Assembly (NCBI RefSeq): GCF_954871325.1
Contig: NC_088776.1
Span: 48,998,569 to 49,062,568 of the forward strand
DNA: 64,000 bases
Direction: 5' to 3'
Source: Gordionus sp. m RMFG-2023
Lineage: Eukaryota; Nematomorpha; Gordioida; Chordodea; Parachordodidae
The translations under genes and the position numbers were made by a program. Below, one piece after another: positions 12,922 through 24,016 of this stretch (position 1 is its first letter; the number at the start of each line of letters is the position of its first letter). The notes under the pieces are model-generated. The model was not told where the DNA came from. It saw only the letters and a program-made list of their open reading frames with translations, and made no database searches.

Positions 12922-14036
12922 TATGAGGGCCTGACAGTCATACCCATCAAGACAAAAAATGAATAATTTTAATCTAAAGATATTTAAATTAGATTTTATT
13001 TGATACCCATATCGATGTTTTGTGATGATATAAATATTCCTGACCCCTTAAAACCTAGACCCGCCCTCTATGAGAGATTATTATTATTACAATAAAAAAT
13101 ATTTTTATTAGCTTTTATTTGATACCCATATCAAAAAAAATTATTTTTTACACCCACCCCCTCCCTCTACCCATATCCCCCAGACCAAGTCATACCCATC
13201 CAGACCAAGAATAAAGACTTTCAGTCAAACGATATTAATTAACTTTTATTTGATACCCATATCAAAAAAAAATATTTTTTACACCCCCCTCTCCCACCAC
13301 TCCATACAGCCCCCCCTCCACCCTCAGACCAGGTCATGCCCATCCAGACCAAGAATGAAGACTTTCAGTCAAACCATAATAAAATTAGTTTTTATTATAT
13401 ACCTTTATCGATATTTTGTGTAATAAAAATATTTCTCACCCCCCCCCCCCCCCAAGACCTAGACCAGCCCATTATGGGGGAGAGATTGACCTCCAGTTGA
13501 ATAGATCTTTTGATTAGCTATCGATTGATGCCCATTAGACATATCTTATTACATAAGGCCAAAAAAAACAACATTAAAAATTAATGAATAACAAAAAAAT
13601 TAAAAAACGAAACGAAACGCGCGGAAAACGCTTTTTAAAATATGATTCTCCTATATCATGGTTCAAACGTAATATGCCGTATAGTTCTTTATACTTTAAA
13701 AAATTGTAATTTTAAAGTGATCCCTTTAAATCCCGTGAAGATCCCGTATAGTTATGATCCCTTTATAAATTACGAAATATGTATGATGAAAAAAAAAAGT
13801 AAAGAATTGTTAAAAAATGGACCTAAATTTATAAATTATTTTTAAAAATACAAAAGAATTTTCAAAAATGAGAAGAAAAAAAATTGAGAAAAGAAAGATA
13901 TAGTATGATAAATAAATTGAGAAAAGATACAAATAAAGTAAAGAAATCGCAAAAAGTTAGAAATAAAATAAGAAGGAATGACAAAATAAATAAAAATTTA
14001 AGAAAAATTGAAAATTTATAATTTTTTTAAAAAATT

Positions 14037-14437
14037 ACGATTTTCCTTTTTTGAATGGGAATTTTCCTTTTTTGATTGACACTTTTCCTTTTCTTTGGGA
14101 ATTTTTATTTTTCGATTGACACTTTTCCTTTTTTGATTGGACCTTTTCCTTTTTTGTTTGACACTTTTCCTTTTTTGATTGAACCTTTTCCTTTTTTGTT
14201 TGACACTTTTCCTTTTTTGATCGGACTTTTTTCTTTCTTGGGAATTTTCCTTTTTTGATTGACACTTTTCCTTTTTTGTTTGGACCTTTCCTTTTTTGAT
14301 TGAACCTCTTCCTTTTTTGTTTGGACCTTTTTCTTTTTTGATAGGACCTTTTCCTTTTATGATTAAAACTTTTCCTTATTTGATTGGGACTTTCCTTTTT
14401 TGAATGGGACTTTTCCTTTTTTGAATGGGAAACCCTG
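14037..14437. repeat. Short C/T-rich tandem array, right outer arm
   Basis: Reverse complement of the array at 9120-9445: units of ACTTTTCCTTTTTTGATTG type with alternating TTTGTTTGACAC and GATTGGACC variants. It is slightly longer than the left array, as expected from unit gain or loss. Confidence 0.85.
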
Positions 14438-14439
14438 TA

Positions 14440-14954
14440 TTAAAAAATTCAACGCCAATAATTTTTTGTTGAATTTTTTTCCATTTTTTTATGTGGATTA
14501 TAAATTTTTTCTCACTTTTTAAATAATTTAATTTTTGTATTAAATAAAGAAATAAAATTTAACAAGCGTATTATCAATCCAGGATTAACGCGAAGATATT
14601 AGTATTAGAGTAAGAAATTAAATTTATTATTTGAGAGTAAGTGTGAAGATAAGTTTTTTTTTTTACTTAAGAGTCTGAAGATAAAATTAAAACTTTGATT
14701 TAAAAAGTATAGAGAGTTATAATTCAAATGAGTTAAAGAAAAATGAATAAAAAAGATTTATTTAGATTAAGTAAAGTTCAAGATTATTTAAGTTTGTTGT
14801 TTAATAACTGTAAATGCGTGTTTGTTATGAAAAAAAGAAAGATATATATTTGTAATTTTTTATATAATTTTTTAGTTCTTCTTTCATTTTTTTGGAAGAA
14901 CGAACTTTTTTATTTTACACAAATAATTTCTTATATTTTTTTAATTTTTTTAAA
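14440..14954. other. AT-rich spacer between foldback element and solo arm
   Basis: Short open frames (for example 14743-15039, plus) run into the repeat array and have no recognisable domain. I see nothing supported. Confidence 0.3.
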
Positions 14955-15158
14955 AAAATTACGATTTTCCTTTTTGAATGGGAATTTTCCTTTCCTTTTG
15001 GGAATTTTCCTTTTTCGATTGACACTTTTGCTTTTTTGATTGAACTTTTTCCTTTTATGATTGACCCTTTTCCTTTTTTGATCAGACCTTTTCCTTTTAT
15101 GATTGGAACTTTTCCTTTTTTTGATTGAGACTTTTTCTTTTTTGAATGGGAAATCCTG
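14955..15158. repeat. Solo right arm of the CAGGG foldback family
   Basis: A C/T-rich array like 14037-14437 that ends GAATGGGAAATCCTG followed by TA at 15159-15160. No matching left arm is seen upstream, so this is a half element or the product of arm loss. Confidence 0.7.
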
Positions 15159-15160
15159 TA

Positions 15161-16171
15161 TAAAACAAGTAATATAACATAACCACATATAAATTTGTAT
15201 ACCAATTATTTTTTAATTATTTTAAATAATAACAATTATAAAATAATCTCAAAAACTGCTATGAATTGGTTAAAACCGATGCGAAGAATATATAAAGGTT
15301 TGATTCCAAGAGCATTTGCGAAAATTCTCCCAGGAAAATTTATTAAAAAAAATTTCGTATAAAAAATTTTGTTAAATGTTTTTTGTAAAAATAGTGATAA
15401 AATATCTGAACATAATTTTTCTCCGCCCAAGATTCGGGGCAAATGGATACTGAATATGCATAAATAACAATCCCTAATCCCATACTGTTGATCATAGATA
15501 ATTTTTTACATGTTTTATTATTCATTATAGTAAAACTAGATTTGTACAAGAAGTAATTTGTAAAGATAAAGCCATTATAAAAGCTTGCTTGATGGATCCT
15601 AAAAAGGTTGTATCTTGGATTAATTCTGATAAAATTAAGAGATGAAATTGGATTTTAAGATATAGGATAAATTTTAATCTCTTGTAAAAAAAGGAAGAAG
15701 TGAAAAACCAAATTTTAGAAAAATATATAACATAGCCAAAGGCCTGTAATAAGTAAACCTAAAGGCCTCCGATAAAATTATTGGGAAACAAACCTTGCCA
15801 CCTGCCCTTGAAAAATCCTGATTCTTATTTGGATGAATGGTTTGCTTAATTTTTCATATGGAAATGTTAATGAAGAATTTTTAATTAGGATTCTCAGCAA
15901 ATTGCTTTACTTCTATAAACCATTTCTGCAGATTCATGATCAGATTGGATTATATTACTTGAAATATTATGTTGCATTTGCTTCAATATGGTCTATGCCA
16001 ACAAATTCATTGATTATTTTATTATAATTATTGACAAATACTTTTATCATTTCGTAATTTTTAACCCATATGGTTTTGCATTACCTTATTAGGCAGGTGT
16101 CTAAGAAAACTATTTCTAAAAAAAATAAGTGCGTTATCTAAATTAAGATATTTTATTCGGTTATATTTATC
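15161..16171. other. Stretch with weak coding signals, no gene assigned
   Basis: Three short plus-strand segments look protein-like: about 15261-15360 (MNWLKPMRRIYKGLIPRAFA), about 15530-15640 (VQEVICKDKAIIKACLMDPK then KVVSWIN), and about 15820-16027 (NVNEEFLIRILSKLLYFYKP). I could not join them with consistent splice phases and do not recognise the family. They may be exons of a decayed or unknown gene. Confidence 0.2.
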
Positions 16172-16288
16172 CAGTATTTTATTCGAAATTATCAGTATTT
16201 TATTCGAAATTATCAGTATTTTATTCGAAATTATCAGTATTTTATTCGAAATTATCAGTATTTTATTCGAAATTATCAGTATTTTATT
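16172..16288. repeat. 21 bp minisatellite, about 5.5 units
   Basis: Unit CAGTATTTTATTCGAAATTAT repeats at 16172, 16193, 16214, 16235 and 16256 with a partial sixth. The units are nearly identical. Weaker TTCAGTA motifs continue to about 16430, suggesting a larger decayed array. Confidence 0.9.
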
Positions 16289-16439
16289 AATTTTTCCATT
16301 ATAAATAATTATATTTCAGTATCTTAAGGTTAATTATAAAAATTTCAGTAAATATATCTTTCTTCAGTACTTTAATCGATTTCTCAGTAAATATATTTTA
16401 TTTCAGTATTTTAATTCATGATTTAGTACACTATAATTT

Positions 16440-17984
16440 ATCCATAAACTAGCTTATGATATTATTTTATATTTTTACATCATGATATTAAATAAAAAAT
16501 ATTAAAAATAAACGCTTTGCGGATTAAATATTATAATGCATTATTACTGTTATTTTAATTATGATGACATTAAAAATAAACCATCGATATCCGATTTGAT
16601 AAAATATAAGTGTTAATTTATATTACTTTCTTATTAAATATCTTGATAATTTAATTATGTTTTCTTTATTGTATAAAAAAAAATTAGAACTTGACTAATA
16701 TGGTATATAAATAATTTTACCAGCATGTTACGTTTCTTGTTTCTTAATGTAAAAGTTAAATTCGTAAATCTTACCTTTATTATATTAATTGTTTACCAAT
16801 TTGAACTTTAGAATTATGATTTTGAAATAATTTTATTTTTTCACGAGCAATTATTATCGAGGTTGAAAATAATAAAATATCTCACCCGGAAAATATATGT
16901 TTTAAAAATTGCAGGTTGTTTTTCCAGGGAATTATCTTTCCTTATTACAACTATACACTCAACGACTAATAAAAAAATTAACAAAGTTTGGTAAGAAATG
17001 ATTTCCAAAACACCAATCTATTTTATCCGGATTTCTAAAAAAATTGTTAATTCTTGATTTTTAAATTTTCTTATAATAGCTTAGTTATCAAAAAATTGAA
17101 ACGTTTTATTTTGCAGTTTGGTTCAACACCTTGTTTCCAATGTTGTTACCTAAAAGAATTACATATTTTTATTTCAGATGTGGTCCAAAAACAAATAAAT
17201 GTTTCAGCGTATATATTAAATTGAGGCATAATAAACACCCCCCGCCCCCCTTTTCTTCTAGCGATGTCATTGAATATTTTTAAAGATAACTGAAAAAACA
17301 TGGGTTAATAGGCCAAATATCAATGATAATGTTTTAATATAAGTTCTAATAATTTTTGAAAAAAGAGTTAAAAGAAATTTTTCAAAAAATGTTTTTAAAT
17401 ATTAATATACCGAACAAACTATCCTGTAATATTTTCTTTACTCTCAATGCATTAATATCCACAGCGGCCTCCGAATTTCTAAACAAAGGTAAAGGTTTTA
17501 TGACTTGATTGTATATTATCATTGACCCATTATTTTCGATAGGCAACAAGCACCACACCAAGAAACATACCTAATGAGATAATATATTCAGAGATAAATT
17601 AATTTTTTTTTAAAATGGTTTATCTATATTAATATAGGCGAGGTTAGTGTTGTTAAATCCTACTTTTGAAAATACCGTTGCCACTACCGCGATTTAATTA
17701 TTTTTTAAAATAGCGCAGTAAAAGCTTCCATTTGTAAAAAGTAGTTTCATTAATTTTTACGTTATTTATAATAATAAAAAATATATAATTGGCTGAAGAT
17801 TGTACTGGAATATCCTCATTTTCCAATATTGCAACAGAGAGAACAATTTTAAAAATTTACCCGTCATTAATAAGGGAAAACGTAGAATTTTTATTTATAT
17901 TTTATTCTTTTTAAATGCCTAGTCTGTATGATATATATCCCAAATATCATGGATATAAAAGATAAAACTGTTAAATAAGTGATC
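16440..17984. other. AT-rich stretch with a possible small exon pair
   Basis: Mostly featureless. Around 17378-17568 one strand gives LNALISTAASEFLNK then a 54 bp GT-AG gap and a short tail, while the other strand gives KPLPLFRNSEAAVDINALRV. I cannot choose between them and do not call a gene. At about 17650 a TAGTGTTGTTAAA motif matches the ends of the small elements at 27423 and 34512. Confidence 0.25.
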
Positions 17985-18190
17985 GAGATTATTTTATATT
18001 AACGTTTTATTTTATCGTATTAACTTAAATAAGTGATCGAGTTTATTTTATCAATTTAAATTCAAATTTAAACGAACATTTTCATTTTATATAATTGGTT
18101 ATTTCATAATTTATTTATTGTTTTAAAAAGATATAAAAGGAACATTTTTTTTGGTTTATAAAAAAATGTAATTCATATTAATAAAAAAAA
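17985..18190. repeat. AT-rich repeat, possible solo LTR-like copy
   Basis: Shares its motif chain (GTGATCGAG, TTAACGTTTTATTTTAT, ATAATTGGTTATTT, GATATAAAAGGAACATTTTT) with 8690-8960 and, less closely, 27040-27220. Terminal-repeat identity is inference only. Confidence 0.35.
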
Positions 18191-18639
18191 GAAAAATGTA
18201 ATTTATTTTATCATGAATAATTAAATTGTAATTGTAATAATAAGTAGAAAGAATAAAAAAGTTATTATATTACAATTCTGAATGATTTATCTAACTATGT
18301 AAAGAATGTTATTTAACGCAATTCTTCAAAAACATATTATGTATAATGATAAACAAACTAGAAAATAAACTTTTTAAAAGTTGCTATTATGAATCATAAA
18401 ATTTGATGATCTTTATCTAAATAAATCTACAAAGCACATCATATTTTAAATTTATTATTAAGAATTAAAAGAACTCATCTAATGCATTTTAGTTTATATC
18501 ATCGGTGGCATCCATCTCTATTTTAAATATTTTCTATTTTAATAACTTATCAAGACTAGTGTGATATTTTACTATGGTTATATTTTTCACACTTTTCACG
18601 TTTATTGAATAAAAAAAATTGATAAAAATTAATTATATC

Positions 18640-18910
18640 TCTTTTGTAATAAAATTAGAATATTGTTTATGAACTTTGGATAAACCATATATACGGAGAG
18701 ATACAGCAAGTTTAGGCATCATTATCTTTTTGAAATTTACAAATATAAAAAATAAGATAATTTTGGTTGAGTTAATAATGTTTTCTAAGGAATTAATCTT
18801 TAAATATATTATAGTTTTGTAATTCTATATGGAAATCATTTCAGTCTGTGACCTTATCAATTATAACAAATGCAATTCCTTTATCAGGTCAATTTGACCT
18901 TATCATAATG
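18640..18910 (-). pseudogene. Penelope-like reverse transcriptase fragment
   Basis: On the minus strand the text PDKGIAFVIIDK is followed further on by PKLAVSLRIYGLSKVHK. In Penelope-like reverse transcriptases the early motif DKG.A.V.MDK..Y and the later motif PR.YGLPKIHK occur in this order, so the match rests on two separate motifs. The spacing is somewhat short and stops interrupt it. No GIY-YIG endonuclease region was seen. Confidence 0.5.
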
Positions 18911-19117
18911 TTTCTTTTTCTTCACCACAAAATTTGATCGTGGGTGGAAATTTAGCCTTCTTCAATATATTTTAGGCAAATTTCTAAAGCTAAATTAGAC
19001 ATGAAGTATCAATTTAATAATTTTTCTATTAAGAATATATGATAAGGTTAGAATAAAATTATCGCTGCTTTTCAAGAAGTAGCGCGATATTAGTATAGTT
19101 ACAAAAAAAGTAACGTG

Positions 19118-20695
19118 CTACTTTAACAAATAATTGTGAATTAATGTTTCATATTGAAAAGAAAATAATAAAAATGTTAATAGTTGGGAATATAAAGACT
19201 AAAATAATTACGCTAAAAAAGAGAGAATGTTATAAATGTATTTCTATATTACCTTAAACAAATAATACATCATGAACCATTCTAAAAACGTTCCACACAG
19301 ATATTCACAAAAGCTGAAAGATGCGTACACTACCCAATAAGCTAGCCATTTTTTGGCTCCTTCTTCATCTTTGCCTTCAATCATTCTTACTCTTTTTAAA
19401 ATATTTTGAATTGATTTTAAATGAATAAACTCGTGCGTAAAAAAAAAATTTTTAAGGTTCACTTGTTTTGATTAATTAAAATATTAACTAAGATAAAATA
19501 AGCTACCAATTATAAAATATTAACTTAACTTTAACATCGTTCATTTCTTTTTTCAAAAAAAATTTGATAATAAAATCACTATATGAACTCAAGACTACTG
19601 AATATAACATTTATCTTTATAATAGCCCATGAGGCATTACCAAAGAGGCAGATGCCCCTTCTAAAAAAATGAAAAATATGGCTAGAAATTTAATTGTTTA
19701 AATCGTGTTTCAATAATATAGCTGCTGGATCTACTAAAATAGGATAAATTTAGATTCAGACGGGTCGGACTTAATATTTAAAATTTAGTTCGGACTGGTC
19801 AGACTTAATATATTTTAAAAAAATTTGGTCGGGCTTAAATTTTGAAATATAATTATTCAAAAACTTTAAAAAAATGAATTTCTATACAATAAATTCAGGT
19901 CGGGCCAGCCGGACATTATAATTTCTGGTTTTTCTGGATAAATAATAAAAATTCGTTCGAGATCGAGTCGGACCGGAGAAATCTTTTTGAAAATTTTTTT
20001 TAGCCAAGCCGGGCTTGAAAAATAAGGCCTGTAGATTATTAATAGATGCATCTTTCCAGTTATTTGAATTTTATTCAGTTAATTAAATTTATTATTAGGA
20101 ACATATTATAAAGATAATATGTTTATGTATAATTTAAATAAACAATATTAAATAACTAATTTTATAAGAAGAAACGAACATGGTTTGTGGAAAAACAAAA
20201 ACCAAAGCTTTTAGTTAAACATTAAACTTATATTACACTATTAACATAGCACACTAAATGTTTTCTTGCAATAAACAAAACCTTTTTTATAGTCGTATCC
20301 AAAATAAATGTATGCTCTCCTCACTGAAAAAGTTTATGGATGCCCTTGATCCTCACGATTGATAGAAAAATATATCTATTTATAAAAGTTCTCTACCTAT
20401 AATATTATGAGACCATTGGGGTTTTAATATCCCTCCATAACAGAACTTAAGATAAACTTCCTTTTTTAAATTGTGTACAATAAGATATTATAGATGCTTA
20501 CGAGGAATAAACCGGGTATAAAAATCCTGTGAATGCGCTGACCAGAGTCGCTCCGTGTCCAATGAGTATCTGATAAACCATTAAAACTGCCATCGATCCT
20601 ATCAAAATTTAAAAGTAAGATATGCAAATGAAACTATATTTATTCATTTTTTTACCGAAGAATATAATGTGATAGTTAATGTTAAATAAATCCAT
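19118..20695 (-). CDS. REEP: REEP5/6-like (TB2/DP1/HVA22) ER membrane-shaping protein, four exons
   Basis: Family role: REEP proteins insert hairpins into the ER membrane and help form tubules. Exons, minus strand: 20695-20656, 20598-20502, 19391-19253, 19198-19118; 118 residues. All junctions are GT-AG and phases agree. Start MDLFNINYHIIFFGSMAV; then GHGATLVSAFTGFLYPVYSS, matching the family GASLLCNLIGFGYPAY; then VRMIEGKDEEGAKKWLAYW and VVYASFSFCEYLCGTFLEWF, matching the TB2/DP1 core (D.E...WL.YWVVY..F...E). Introns are 57, about 1110 and 54 bp; the middle one contains GC-rich repeat sequence (19745-20040). The last exon (SLYSQLLTFLLFSFQ...) is the least certain. The protein is shorter than typical REEPs (about 185-200). 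The core assignment is firm; the paralogue is not resolved. Confidence 0.8.
19745..20040. repeat. GC-rich GGTCGGACTTAA / GCCGGGCTTGAAAA repeat inside REEP intron 2
   Basis: Short units such as GGGTCGGACTTAATATTT, TCGGGCCAGCCGGAC and AGCCGGGCTTGAAAA alternate with AT spacers. It resembles the internal cassette of hAT copies A-C and the free copy at 52505-52750. It explains much of the unusual length of this intron. Confidence 0.6.
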
Positions 20696-21600
20696 TATCG
20701 CGCTTGGAGATTCATACAGTTCAATTAAATATATTAAGTATAAAACAAAACATTAAGAATTAGATTCTACTATGAATCAGAATGATATAAGAGTTATTTA
20801 TATAAATGAAAGAAAGTAAAAATATGTTTAATGAAAAGATTGATTAAATTTTAATTTGAATGACGTTTAAAATAATCTTCCTTACATATAATTGCATCAT
20901 TGAATTTTGAAACGTAATACACTCACTACTTTATCATTAAAAAGAATAATGATAAAATCAAGTTTAACCCGTAAAAATAAAACAATATTAAAATTGTCAG
21001 CGTTTTGAATTGGAATCATCTGTATATCTTGAGGATGTACAGACCCTTCAAGAAATTTTCTTTAATAAATTGCCAATTTATTGAATTATAATAATATGGT
21101 TTCTTATTTTAGGCATTCTCTTAATCTCTTTTTTCTTTCTTTCTATTTGCAATTTGCAGAATCCCAATGATAACTTAAATTAAAAAAAATAATATTTTTT
21201 GCCTTTCATTAATTAAAATAGTTGATAAATAAGGGGTGTTTACAAGTATTTATGAAATATGACAGATTTTTTTTATAAACACTATCAGTAATAAATCAAT
21301 TAATGTGAATATCACTTTAACCGTTATTTGAGTGTTGTAAAACATTTTACAACCACTTGACTAGAGGGAGCAAAGTGACCAACATTTAACCAATTATATG
21401 AACCCAATTGTTCAATTCATTTAAAAGACTTATTTTTTTTAAATTAGTTGAAAAGACGTTATTTTATAGTAACAGCCATTCCTCTTAAGTGAGCGTATAA
21501 AAAAAATCTTTTAAATAGAAATTATTTTCCGTTTGTGTGAATTATAATTGCATTAATATTTAATAAATTTTTATATTTAAAATATTTCTATATTTTAAAC
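20696..21600. other. AT-rich intergenic stretch
   Basis: Weakly protein-like short frames near 21000-21070 on plus (ELESSVYLEDVQTLQEIFFN) have no recognised homologue and no supported splice sites. Nothing else seen. Confidence 0.3.
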
Positions 21601-21604
21601 ATTA

Positions 21605-21780
21605 GGTGGCTGAGAGTTTAGATATTTGAACTTTGGTGTAGCAGGTTACTTCGATCCTGGTTTGATCCAAAGCTTGAGATGTCAGACTAAGCGTCTAATA
21701 TCAACCTTAAGTTATAAAATTTATTTTTCATATGAAAAGGGGGAACTCCGCATCTAGCATCAAATTCGTATCTGCAAAAA
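21605..21780 (+). repeat. Candidate tRNA-derived SINE
   Basis: Contains an RNA polymerase III A box (TGGCTGAGAGT at 21607-21617) and a B box (GGTTTGATCC at 21659-21668) 42 bp apart, the spacing of a tRNA promoter, followed by an unrelated tail. The region does not fold as a clean tRNA, so a SINE or tRNA pseudogene fits better. No poly(A) or flanking duplication was confirmed. Confidence 0.45.
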
Positions 21781-22815
21781 TATTAATTATTATTTTACTT
21801 GCTTTATCACATCTTGATATTATTACTATAGAATTTTAATCGTTATGTTAGAATGGAATTTGAAGTTGATAAAATTGTAATCAGTTGAATCGGTCGGTGG
21901 CCAATTTCTGATGAAAGATAATACTGATTAAGCATAGGTTTTGGAAAGAATTTTAAGGTAAATATTTTTTGATTATATGTACATATATTATTTTCTTTAT
22001 AATGTATTAGTATCAGTGTGAATATTTAAAAATAAATGTTTATTTATTTTTGGGTATATATTTTTAAAAATGTTATTTTCATGTTTGCTCTCTATTTATT
22101 TGTATCTATATTATTGTCTCATATGATATAATAAAATATATTTATATACAAATTTTCACTTCAAGTATTATATGCTATTATCACGCATTTACAATTATTT
22201 GTGAAATATACACAGTAAAAATAATATTAGTTGCAATATTAAAATTGATCTCATCTACATCAATCCTGTATTAAATAAATATTTCCTTGAAAAACATAAA
22301 AAGTTCAGTCGAAATTAAAAGAGTGTCTATTTAAATTTCAATTAAATTTTTGGACAGTTGATTTCCTTCTTTTTAACCATTGCCTTTTTATATTACAAAT
22401 ATATGATAATTATGAGATTCCCTAAGAAAATTTAAAAAAATAAAATAGTTTTTATAGTGATAAATAAGATTATATGTTTTGGTTGGGTGGTTTAACAATG
22501 GTTATTTTTTTCAACATGTTTTCTTTTCTTTAATCACCAAATACTTTCTCGCCATTTTATTATAAGAGATGTTGCTATGTTATTACTTGAAATCTATGAA
22601 CCAACTCTCATATAAAAAGAAAATCTTTGAAATGAACTTCGTTCAGAAAATGTAAGTTTTATAAAGTTTGTGCAATATAATGGCATTGCCTATAATATTT
22701 TTCCAATTAAATTTTTATCTAATTATTATATAGATCGCTCAGAATAATAAAATTATATTTTCTGGGCAATAACCCATGATGTTCTTTAGATGAAACAGGA
22801 AGAAAAAATTCATCT
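21781..22815. other. AT-rich intergenic stretch
   Basis: I see no gene, repeat or element end. Confidence 0.3.
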
Positions 22816-22819
22816 TTAA

Positions 22820-23221
22820 CCCTTTGAGGGGCACAATGCATTTTTGAAATATAATCATATTTCTGCCATTAGCGCGAGCTACTCTATCTGAAACCACCAA
22901 TATGTTTTTAATTAGTCCAATTTACTACGCAAGTTATATAATGTTTATATTCGAAAACAGGAGTTAATCATATAGGTCAAAAGATAAGATTTTATATTTT
23001 TAAAACCATTAATTTAACAAGATGGAGGTGCAATCAATGCAAATTCCTCTTTATTTAATTATTTTTTGAAATTACTACTCTTCCTGATGTGGCTGGAGGA
23101 GGTGGTACAAATATAATACCTCTTATTTATTTAAAATATTTTTGAAAAATGTAAATTATATTATATTAAATTATTTATATAAATAAAAATAAAACTTTAT
23201 TAATTTCTGCTCCTCAAATGG
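22820..23221. mobile_element. 402 bp piggyBac-like MITE with TTAA flanks
   Basis: Starts CCCTTTGAGGGGCA directly after TTAA (22816-22819) and ends TGCTCCTCAAATGG directly before TTAA (23222-23225). The ends are inverted repeats matching at about 12 of 14 positions. TTAA target duplication with C-rich CCC/CCA ends is characteristic of piggyBac elements. No transposase is inside. Confidence 0.7.
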
Positions 23222-23355
23222 TTAAATCTGCGAAGGGGGGGGGGCTTCATTATCAGTAGTCTCGTGGGTTTTTATTTGTGTTAATGTATAAATTAATGAA
23301 TCTTTATGAAAGAAGAGTAAATTTGTTAATTTATTTGTATTTGCTTAACACTACT

Positions 23356-23620
23356 CTATATCCGAACAACTTCTTTTTTGTTGGTATCAAAAATAATCTC
23401 CAAATACTGCTTTCTGGGTATCCAAACTATAAGTTCCTGTATAGCCATTATGTCAATTTTCTCATTTATAATAAAATTAATCAGAAAATAGATCTTGTTT
23501 AAATTATATCTATAAGGACCTTTGAATATAAGATAAAATAAATTAACCAGGTAGAAGTAAATATAACGAATAATTATAGGGAACTCTGAATTTAAACCAA
23601 ACCTCAACCGTTAAACCGGT
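23356..23620 (-). pseudogene. Non-LTR retrotransposon AP-type endonuclease fragment
   Basis: The minus strand reads KGPYRYNLNKIYFLINFIIN then EKIDIMAIQE, close to the second motif of LINE apurinic-type endonucleases (NVRGL...K...L...I....DI..IQE, the Glu being a metal ligand). It is followed by about 25 residues without recognisable motifs and then a stop. The rest of the endonuclease and the reverse transcriptase are absent. Confidence 0.5.
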
Positions 23621-24016
23621 ATAATTTACCGAACTCGTATCGAACCTGAGCCATTATATATTTTGTCACTTGAATCTGAACCGAATCTTTTGACTTTTGG
23701 ACCTTATAACTGTTTCAAAAATAATCATTAATCAATCTTGACGGTGCCAGCTACCCAAATAAATGCATATATCTTAACCATAGAAATATTAGTTTTTTAT
23801 AGATATAATTTGAGGGAAGAGAAGCTTGATAATATTTTAAATGGCTTAACAGTAAAAATAATTATTTATGTTATATAGTTAATAAATACTATTTATTTTA
23901 CAGATGCAATAATAATAAAACGTTAGTGGCTTTATAAATGAGTTTTAGAGATTGATAAATTTGAAAAATATGCTTCTCTATAAATATAAATAATTTTTAA
24001 AAGTGTATATGTGAAG

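Larger units (their letters stand above)
9120..14437. mobile_element. 5.3 kb palindromic (foldback) element, TA flanks
   Basis: Starts CAGGGTTTCCCATTC and ends GAATGGGAAACCCTG, with TA on both outer sides (9118-9119, 14438-14439). The left arm (9120-12314) and right arm (12922-14437) are reverse complements over their whole length once the hAT copy C insertion is removed. Each arm holds, from outside in, an array of AAAAAGGAAAAGT-type short repeats, an AT-rich block, and GGTATCAAATAAAAGC / GTCTGGATGGGTATGAC repeats of about 140 bp. TA flanks and CAGGG ends suggest a Tc1/mariner-related target preference; this is inference. No transposase is present. Confidence 0.8.

Noticed and set aside
14035-15205. 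Phe/Pro-rich and Lys-rich open frames on both strands
   Set aside because: Same repeat artefact from the C/T-rich arrays of the right arm and the solo arm.
16172-16288. CRISPR-like array
   Set aside because: Units abut with no unique spacers and the context is eukaryotic; it is a 21 bp minisatellite.
17378-17568. Possible two-exon small gene on either strand
   Set aside because: Both strands give plausible peptides and neither is recognisable; no basis to choose.
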